This document shows positions 44,069 to 49,938 of a DNA stretch of 49,938 nt, one piece after another. Both the position numbers and the translations under genes were made by a program. Every line of letters begins with the position of its first letter. Position 1 is the first letter of the stretch. Origin of the DNA: Luminiphilus sp. (GTDB taxonomy: Bacteria; Pseudomonadota; Gammaproteobacteria; Pseudomonadales; Halieaceae); assembly GCA_016778045.1 (NCBI GenBank), contig JADHQG010000005.1, positions 1 to 49,938 on the forward strand, in the 5' to 3' direction. The notes under the pieces are model-generated. The model did no database searches, had not been told where the DNA came from, and saw only the letters and a program-made list of their open reading frames with translations.

Positions 44069-46507
44069 TTAATTGTTGACGAGCAGCTCGCTGCAACTCA
44101 ACACCTCACCACTTTCGGGCGTTTCAGCCAGTACCACCTCAGAAATTTCCAAGGCAAGTTCCCCCGTTGTCGCCAGCAGGAACGGCGTGTTGATCTTGGT
44201 CGAATCGACGCCAAGCTGAGCAAAGCACTTCATAGGGAAACTGAGCTTTTGCCACTCTGCTTGCGCTGCGGTCTCAAGCACACTCGTAATATCCATCTCG
44301 CCAGAACAAGGGTAGCCGCAATCCATTCGGAGTGTGACCCGCTGAGAGGGTTTTTTGATTAATCGCATGTCAAAAGACAAAGCACCGTCAGCCATTTCCA
44401 ACTGCCGCATATTGACCGGCTCTTCGAACTGAAAATACACCTGACTGAGGTGCTCACCTTTGCCGGTGAACTCAATGCGTCTGGCATCCTCCTGAACCTT
44501 CCGATCTACAACAGTGAGGCTGAGTTCTCCACGCCCCGACGTGGCTCCAGTGGACCCCACCTCGACTGCCCAATTAAAATCGTCACCAATGAATAGCGTC
44601 CACGGGTCGCGCACGCCTTTATCGAATACCCATGTGTCTAGCGTTTTGGTTTTGCCGACGGGCTGCTCGGACAGAGCGATCCACTGTGGTGAATCAGACG
44701 CCACCAAACCGTAGCCTTCTGGAAATACAGCTTGCGTGATCGGCAACTCATGATCCTCTGGATTGAGATCTTGCGCCGGCCAGGGCATGGGGAGTCTTCC
44801 CTCAAATCCATAGACAGCACCACCCTCTCGAGCGGCCATGAGCACATCAGCCACCGCTGCACCTTCAGATCCTGGCAGCCATCCGATGACAAAGGCATCA
44901 GAAGCATTCAACTCCGGATTAGTCCATAGCGGCCGGCCGGTAAGGAAAAGAGTCACGACTGGCACGCCCCGGTTCTTGAGGTGCTTTATTAGCTGTAGAT
45001 CTCGGGATCTGCCCTGCTGCCACGCCAGCGTCTCGATGTCGCCCTGCCCCTCAGCATAAGGTGGCTCGGCTATGACCACCACTACAGCGTCGAGCTCCTC
45101 GGTGGACTCTTCGGGATCATAGAGCGCTACATCGCCTCCGGCGGCTTTGGCATGCTTTATAAAGCCATCAAGGATCGATGTTCCGCCCGGAAAATCTGCG
45201 TTCACATTACCGGTGCCCTGCCAGCTGATTGTCCAGCCTCCGGATTGCAGACCGATATCATCAGCCCCTGCCCCTGCCAAACGATACACACCTGCCGGAT
45301 CGAGCGGCAGCAAGTTACCTTGGTGCTTGACCAATACCAGTGACCGCCGCACGGCCTCCTGAGCCAGAGCCCGATGTGCCTCTGAACCCACGGTTTTGGC
45401 ATAAACCGCTGCACGCTCGGAGGGCAACCCACGATCCATCAGCCCCGATTGGAACTTGACCTTAAGAATACGTCTTACCGCTTCGTCGATGCGGGCCTCA
45501 GAAATCTCACCCGCTTCCACTTGCGCCACCATGTTGCGGAGCAACGTTAGCCAGTCTTTCGGCACCATGATCATGTCAATGCCAGCGTTGATGGCCTGAA
45601 CACAATCGTCCGGCTTACACCCAGTGACCTGTCCAATGCCGTTCCAATCACTGACGACAAAGCCATCGAACCCTAACTCGTCGCGAAGCACGGTCGACAG
45701 CAGTTCATGGCTGCCATGAATCTTGTCCCCGTTCCAGCTATTGAAGGAGGCCATCACCGTCATGACCCCCGCCTCAATCGCTGTGACGTAGCCCTGCCCG
45801 TGGATCGCCAACAGATCCGATTTGCTGAGACGGGTATCCCCCTGATCAATTCCCCGATGTGTCCCACCATCGCCGATAAAGTGCTTGGCGGTCGCCACGA
45901 TGCCGTTGCTCTGCATAGCCTCAACCACGCCACCGGCGAATTCACGGACGAGCGCCGGGTCGGAACCATAGGATTCATAGGTACGGCCCCACCTGGGATC
46001 CTTCGCTACCGCCAGAGTTGGCGCAAAAATCCAGTCGATCCCCGTCGCGCTCACCTCCTTGGCGGTCGCCTCGGCAATCGCAGCGGTCAACTCAGGATCT
46101 CCGACTGCGCCCAGCGCAATGTTGTGGGGAAACAAAGTGGCGCCTATGACATTGTTGTGACCGTGAACTGCGTCCGTACCCCAGATTACGGGGATACCGG
46201 CGCTACCTTCGGAGGTGTCAATGGAGGCGAGGTAATAACTGTCTGCCAGATCTACCCAGTCCTGAATCGAGGAGTACTTGTTTTGCGCTGGGAAGGAGCC
46301 GCCCCCGTTGAGCACACTGCCGAGGCCGTAGCGTCGCAAATCGTCTGGGGTAACGTGCTTGATCTCCCCCTGAATCATCTGCGCGACTTTCTGCTCCAGT
46401 GTCAGTGTTGCCATGACAGCGTCGACGCGATCAGAGATCGACATCTCTGCGAATGCCACACTCATTGGTAGCACACTCACGGCCAGCGTCATTAACCACT
46501 TCTTCAT
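44069..46507 (-). CDS. GH3 family exo-beta-glucosidase (ExoP-like)
   Basis: GH3 enzymes release glucose from the ends of beta-glucans. The 812-residue protein has a signal peptide (MKKWLMTLAVSVLPMSVAFA), the GH3 N-terminal barrel with IPVIWGTDAVHGHNNV, ATAKHFIGDGGTHRGIDQG and nucleophile Asp287 in FVVSDWNG, the GH3 C-terminal domain, and an extra C-terminal beta-sandwich (from about residue 650) resembling the carbohydrate-binding-like domain of the marine exo-1,3/1,4-beta-glucanase ExoP. I use ATG 46507, preceded by AAAGGTG; the frame is open to 46585. It is the first gene of the glucan locus. Confidence 0.93.
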   Translation of the reverse strand: MKKWLMTLAVSVLPMSVAFAEMSISDRVDAVMATLTLEQKVAQMIQGEIKHVTPDDLRRYGLGSVLNGGGSFPAQNKYSSIQDWVDLADSYYLASIDTSEGSAGIPVIWGTDAVHGHNNVIGATLFPHNIALGAVGDPELTAAIAEATAKEVSATGIDWIFAPTLAVAKDPRWGRTYESYGSDPALVREFAGGVVEAMQSNGIVATAKHFIGDGGTHRGIDQGDTRLSKSDLLAIHGQGYVTAIEAGVMTVMASFNSWNGDKIHGSHELLSTVLRDELGFDGFVVSDWNGIGQVTGCKPDDCVQAINAGIDMIMVPKDWLTLLRNMVAQVEAGEISEARIDEAVRRILKVKFQSGLMDRGLPSERAAVYAKTVGSEAHRALAQEAVRRSLVLVKHQGNLLPLDPAGVYRLAGAGADDIGLQSGGWTISWQGTGNVNADFPGGTSILDGFIKHAKAAGGDVALYDPEESTEELDAVVVVIAEPPYAEGQGDIETLAWQQGRSRDLQLIKHLKNRGVPVVTLFLTGRPLWTNPELNASDAFVIGWLPGSEGAAVADVLMAAREGGAVYGFEGRLPMPWPAQDLNPEDHELPITQAVFPEGYGLVASDSPQWIALSEQPVGKTKTLDTWVFDKGVRDPWTLFIGDDFNWAVEVGSTGATSGRGELSLTVVDRKVQEDARRIEFTGKGEHLSQVYFQFEEPVNMRQLEMADGALSFDMRLIKKPSQRVTLRMDCGYPCSGEMDITSVLETAAQAEWQKLSFPMKCFAQLGVDSTKINTPFLLATTGELALEISEVVLAETPESGEVLSCSELLVNN

Positions 46508-46957
46508 CCCAACACCTTTCACTTTCGCCCCAACCCCGTCTAACACGGGAATCACAACGCGAAAGTATCGCAAGCACCGTTTCACACGCAGTCCCAGCGC
46601 GACGGAGCGGGCCTTTTCAAAGGCGAGCGGGGGGGCGCAATTAACCTCATCATTATTCTCCTTGTTGAACCCGCGATCAGCTTAACTGTCAGGCAACATT
46701 GGGACTTCTCTCCAGGGCGTTGCAAATCTGTAATTCAGAGTTGCAGCAGGTTTCCACCACACTGGCGCCGCTGTCCTGCGGCGTTTACACAGTGATTCTG
46801 AGGCGTCACATGCAACCATGCCGGCCCGCGTTTCAGAGGGGTGCAAAGACCGCGGGCACAACCTGATGAAAAGCACTTGATTCGTGGTCGTCGGCGGGTG
46901 ACAGTAGTTATTCTGTGCTCACGGCCACTATGACGCCACAATCCGGGGGAGCCAGCC
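46508..46957. other. Divergent intergenic region with GH3 and mcd promoters
   Basis: This 450-bp stretch holds no gene I can support. It must contain the promoters of the GH3 gene (minus) and mcd (plus). A near-perfect inverted repeat GCCTTT-TC-AAAGGC lies at 46611-46624, about 105 bp upstream of GH3, and could be an operator. A GTTGCA direct repeat flanks a TCTG/CAGA pair near 46728-46745. A GGGGGAG ribosome-binding site precedes mcd. I see no HexR-like box here. Confidence 0.4.
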
Positions 46958-48292
46958 ATGTCGACCGAGCAACAAGCCTCGACGACGTCCAAAGCGCATC
47001 ATCCCAGTAGCTTCGCAGGGCTACTGACTTCGGTCATCAACGCCGGCCGCGATATCCTCGATCGGCGCAGAAAATCAACCGAGGAGGCGCCGTCTGGCGA
47101 TTTGCTTGCCAAATGTCACCAGTTAATCCATCACCGCGGTGAAGCGTCTGGACTGGCGTTAGCGTGCGAGGTCATCGCCGACTACCAGGCATTAGACCAG
47201 AGCAATCAGCTGCTCTTTTTTCAGGCTTTGGCACAGGAGTTCAGCGCTGACCGTGAGGCGATTCTGACTGCCGCCGACGATTTCGAATCCAATCCCGACT
47301 CAGATCAACTCGCTGCACTGGTAAAGGCAACCGAAGCGCCCAGAGTCAAGCTATTCCGCAGAATGAATATGGCGCCCAGCGCGACGCCCGTGCTGGTCAA
47401 AATGCGCGGTGACCTGCTCGGCCACCTGCAGACCACACCCTCGCTAAAACCCGTCGACTCGGATCTGAAGCATCAATTTATCTCCTGGTTCAATCGGGGG
47501 TTCCTAGAGCTGAGAGTCATCGATTGGAACTCGCCGGCCGCCGTGCTGGAGCGCATCATCCAATACGAGTCCGTTCACGCGATTCAGGGCTGGGACGATC
47601 TGCGCTCGAGACTGCGAGAGAACCGCATGTGTTTTGCGTTCTTCCACCCTGCGATGCCGGACGACCCGCTGGTTTTTGTCGAAGTAGCGATTACGGCGGG
47701 CATACCTCAGGCGATTGGGCCGCTGATTGAAAAGTCCGCTGAGCCCGAGGATGAGCGAGACCTCGATACGGTAGTGTTCTACTCAATCAGTAATTGTCAT
47801 CCTGGGCTCGCGGGAGTCTCTTTCGGTAACTTCTTGATCAAACAGGTGGTTGAGGAGGTGGGCAAACGCTATCCCAAGGCGAAACGCTTCATCACATTGT
47901 CACCCGTTCCCGGTTTTTGTCGGTGGTTAACCGAAGCAGGCGCAAGTCAGGGCATCGATGTTCACGAACTCAGGTCTGCGGCGCAAACATCAGATACAGG
48001 AGAGAAGGACGCCATGGCTGAGAGGGCGCTGAGGCTTTGCGCTCACTATCTGATCAAAGAGCGCGCCGGGAAATCGGCGCTGGATCCGGTCGCGCGATTC
48101 CATTTGGGTAATGGCGCCAGTCTCCATGCCATTCACTGGGCGGCTGACTTGAGCAATAAGGGGCTGCAGCAATCCGCGGGGATTATGGTCAACTACCTTT
48201 ATGACTTAAGCAGCATCGAGGAAAACCACGACGCTTATTTTGATCAGGGTGAAGTGGCCATCTCGCGGCCTGTTTCGAGGTTGCTTAACTAG
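46958..48292 (+). CDS. mcd: Malonyl-CoA decarboxylase
   Basis: The enzyme turns malonyl-CoA into acetyl-CoA and CO2. The 444-residue protein fits the family over its length: an N-terminal helical region (about residues 15-170) and a C-terminal acyltransferase-like domain with MCFAFFHPAMPDDPLVFVEVAIT, VFYSISNCHPGLAGVSFGNFLIKQV and LSPVPGFCRWL. It starts 14 nt after a GGGGGAG site. Downstream, an MFS carrier and a carboxymuconolactone-type gene follow in the same direction. A link with malonate uptake is possible, but no malonyl-CoA synthetase is visible. Confidence 0.93.
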   Translation: MSTEQQASTTSKAHHPSSFAGLLTSVINAGRDILDRRRKSTEEAPSGDLLAKCHQLIHHRGEASGLALACEVIADYQALDQSNQLLFFQALAQEFSADREAILTAADDFESNPDSDQLAALVKATEAPRVKLFRRMNMAPSATPVLVKMRGDLLGHLQTTPSLKPVDSDLKHQFISWFNRGFLELRVIDWNSPAAVLERIIQYESVHAIQGWDDLRSRLRENRMCFAFFHPAMPDDPLVFVEVAITAGIPQAIGPLIEKSAEPEDERDLDTVVFYSISNCHPGLAGVSFGNFLIKQVVEEVGKRYPKAKRFITLSPVPGFCRWLTEAGASQGIDVHELRSAAQTSDTGEKDAMAERALRLCAHYLIKERAGKSALDPVARFHLGNGASLHAIHWAADLSNKGLQQSAGIMVNYLYDLSSIEENHDAYFDQGEVAISRPVSRLLN

Positions 48293-48394
48293 CCTCCCGA
48301 TGGGTGGTGTGCCAATGGCAGATGCCGGGGGTATGATCAGAAGCGCAGGCGCTCTGGGGCGCCCCATAAAACAATAATCAGGCGGTGCAACAGC

Positions 48395-49666
48395 ATGGCA
48401 TTTGATACCTCGCAGTTCCGCGAATTCCGCTACGGTTGGCCGGTCGTACTCGCATCTACCTTCGGCATTTCTTTGGGTATGTCGCCACTGCCGTTCTACA
48501 CGATTGGCGTCTTCGCGCAGCCTCTAGCAGAGGAATTCGGCTGGGGCATCGACCAAATCATGTTCGGCTTGGTGCCGTTTTGTATCGTCACGGTGATCAG
48601 CGCGCCCATGGCGGGTTATTTGTCGGATCGTTATGGCGTTAGAAAAGTGGCCCTGATTTCCATGCTCACCTTTGCCATGGGCATGATGCTGTTCTCACTC
48701 AATAACGGCTCGCACACGCTGTACCTGTTCCTCTGGGGACTGCTATCGGCCCTTAGTGCAGGCACCCTGCCCATCACCTTCACCAAGGCCATCTCCCGAT
48801 GGTTCCACGAAAAGCGCGGTCTGGCGTTGGGGATTGCATTGGTGGGCACCGGCATTGGCGGTGCCGTCGCCAAGTTAATCGCCGAGGAGCTCATTAATGC
48901 CTACGGTTGGCGCATGGCGTATGTCGGCATCGGATTCCTGCCGCTGATCGTCGCCCTGCCAATTGCCCTCTTTGCCTTCCACGATGTGGATGATCCCAAA
49001 GTCGCCAAGCGGGCCGAGGGGCTGGCTGCACTGAGCAGAGAGACTGGCAGCACCATGCAACAGTATGGCTTTACCTTCATTCAGGCGCTGAAGGATTGGC
49101 GGCTGTGGCTGCTGGGCGCGATCTTTCTGCCCCTTTCCTTCGCCATCGGTGGACCCATCCCCAACCTTGAGACGATGATGGGCTCAAAAGGCTTTGAGCG
49201 CGCTGACGCGGTCATACTGGCAAGCTTTCTGGGTTATTCGGTTTATGCCGGGCGGCTGATCGCAGGCTATCTACTGGACTTCATCTGGGCGCCTGCGATC
49301 GCTTGCGCGCTAATGATCCTGCCGGCAATTTCCATGATGATGTTTGCCGGCGCTGACCCGAGCTATGGCCAAATGGTGCTCGCCATCGTGTTGCTGGGTG
49401 TTGCCGCAGGCGTCGAGTATGACCTGCTGGCTTATCTGGTATCACGCTACTTCGGCGTGCGCAGCTACTCTCGGATTTACGGCGCACTGTATGCGCTGTT
49501 TGGCCTCGGTGCGGGTTTCGGGCCCGCCGTCTTTGGCGCGGTGTACAGCAATACCGGCTCTTACGATCAGGCACTTTACTACTCCATGTGGGGCTTCATT
49601 ATCTGCTCGCTGGCGCTGCTCTTGCTGGGCCGCTATCGAGACGAGCAACTCAAGGCCATGGTCTGA
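48395..49666 (+). CDS. MFS transporter, OFA/monocarboxylate-like
   Basis: A 423-residue MFS carrier with about 12 membrane helices. The loop 2-3 motif GYLSDRYGVRKVALIS and the inner repeat AGRLIAGYLLD are standard. Features such as WPVVLASTFGISLGMSPLPFYTIGVFAQPL resemble oxalate/formate- and monocarboxylate-type carriers, so the cargo is probably a small organic acid; this is inference. The gene lies about 100 bp after mcd and 7 nt before the next gene, which suggests cotranscription with the latter. Confidence 0.82.
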   Translation: MAFDTSQFREFRYGWPVVLASTFGISLGMSPLPFYTIGVFAQPLAEEFGWGIDQIMFGLVPFCIVTVISAPMAGYLSDRYGVRKVALISMLTFAMGMMLFSLNNGSHTLYLFLWGLLSALSAGTLPITFTKAISRWFHEKRGLALGIALVGTGIGGAVAKLIAEELINAYGWRMAYVGIGFLPLIVALPIALFAFHDVDDPKVAKRAEGLAALSRETGSTMQQYGFTFIQALKDWRLWLLGAIFLPLSFAIGGPIPNLETMMGSKGFERADAVILASFLGYSVYAGRLIAGYLLDFIWAPAIACALMILPAISMMMFAGADPSYGQMVLAIVLLGVAAGVEYDLLAYLVSRYFGVRSYSRIYGALYALFGLGAGFGPAVFGAVYSNTGSYDQALYYSMWGFIICSLALLLLGRYRDEQLKAMV

Positions 49667-49673
49667 GAAAACA

Positions 49674-49938
49674 ATGAAACCGGAGCCCGCGCTCAAGCGA
49701 ATCGATGCCGCTGACATGCCGGAGGACATTGCCTCGGCGTGGGAAGCTTCGATGGCGCTGCGCGGGGACGCCACATTCTTTGAGGTTTTTGCGAATCATC
49801 CAGATCTGTATCGCTGGTATGTGGGCTCTTTCTACGGAGAAGTGTTCCGCGGCGGTGAAGTGGCTCAGCCCTATAAAGAGCTTCTGCGCCTTAGGCTCTC
49901 CACCCTGCACGGTTGCCGCTTCTGTAATCAGGGCAACC
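49674..49938 (+). CDS. Carboxymuconolactone decarboxylase / AhpD-like protein, 3'-truncated
   Basis: The first 88 residues are visible before the window ends. The frame starts at ATG 49674, 7 nt after the MFS stop. LRLSTLHGCRFCNQGN at the end resembles the Cys-containing motif (CxxC) of the carboxymuconolactone decarboxylase/AhpD family, where the usual form is HGCxYC; the two Cys are often catalytic in AhpD-type proteins. The N-terminal part (MKPEPALKRIDAADMPEDIASAWEAS) fits this family. Function cannot be set from the fragment. Confidence 0.75.
   Translation, partial: MKPEPALKRIDAADMPEDIASAWEASMALRGDATFFEVFANHPDLYRWYVGSFYGEVFRGGEVAQPYKELLRLRLSTLHGCRFCNQGN

Noticed and set aside
46611-46624. 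GCCTTT-TC-AAAGGC as a LacI-type operator for the glucan locus
   Set aside because: It lacks the central CG step typical of LacI-family operators, and no LacI-type gene is in the window.

Overview
This window is a near-complete slice of a photosynthesis gene cluster (PGC) from a purple, bacteriochlorophyll a-producing proteobacterium, followed by a central carbon block. The puf gene order (pufQ-L-M-C-B-A), a HexR-controlled Entner-Doudoroff (ED) operon, a laminarin-type glucan locus and the BCCT carrier together suggest a marine aerobic anoxygenic phototrophic gammaproteobacterium of the OM60/NOR5 (Halieaceae) type. The taxonomic call is inference from gene content and order; no rRNA gene is present.

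Region 1 (1-6051, + strand): the end of bchZ, then pufQ, pufL, pufM, pufC, a 200-bp hairpin-bearing spacer, pufB, pufA, a terminator and idi. It encodes the reaction centre, its tetrahaem cytochrome and the LH1 antenna, plus an isoprenoid-supply enzyme. Region 2 (6055-20359, - strand): an 11-gene chain bchF-N-B-H-L-M-lhaA-puhA-B-C-E with mostly overlapping genes, followed by a divergent hemN-like radical-SAM gene. Region 3 (20360-25814, + strand): the regulator ppsR, then bchG, a PucC-family carrier, bchP and an unrecognised 88-residue membrane protein. Two exact TGT-N12-ACA sites, typical of PpsR/CrtJ operators, lie between bchF and ppsR. No acsF, bchE, bchI, bchD or crt gene is visible here.

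Region 4 (26015-30213, + strand): a secreted DUF305/beta-propeller fusion and a BCCT-family transporter, apparently cotranscribed; the role is unknown. Region 5 (30467-41591): hexR-ppc-trmL on the - strand, divergent gap on the + strand, and an edd-glk-eda-zwf-pgl operon on the - strand. HexR-like boxes lie in front of both gap/hexR and edd. Region 6 (41592-46507, - strand): a GH3 beta-glucosidase, an SGLT-like sodium/sugar symporter and a secreted GH16 glucanase. Region 7 (46958-49938, + strand): malonyl-CoA decarboxylase, an MFS carrier and a truncated carboxymuconolactone-decarboxylase-like gene.

Read together, regions 5 and 6 form a continuous route: GH16 and GH3 cut beta-glucan to glucose, the symporter imports it, Glk phosphorylates it, Zwf-Pgl-Edd-Eda convert it to pyruvate and glyceraldehyde-3-phosphate, Gap carries on, and Ppc refills oxaloacetate. 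HexR probably senses the ED intermediate KDPG. The photosynthesis genes next door would supply light energy to this heterotrophic metabolism. No tRNA, rRNA, CRISPR array, insertion sequence or prophage was seen.
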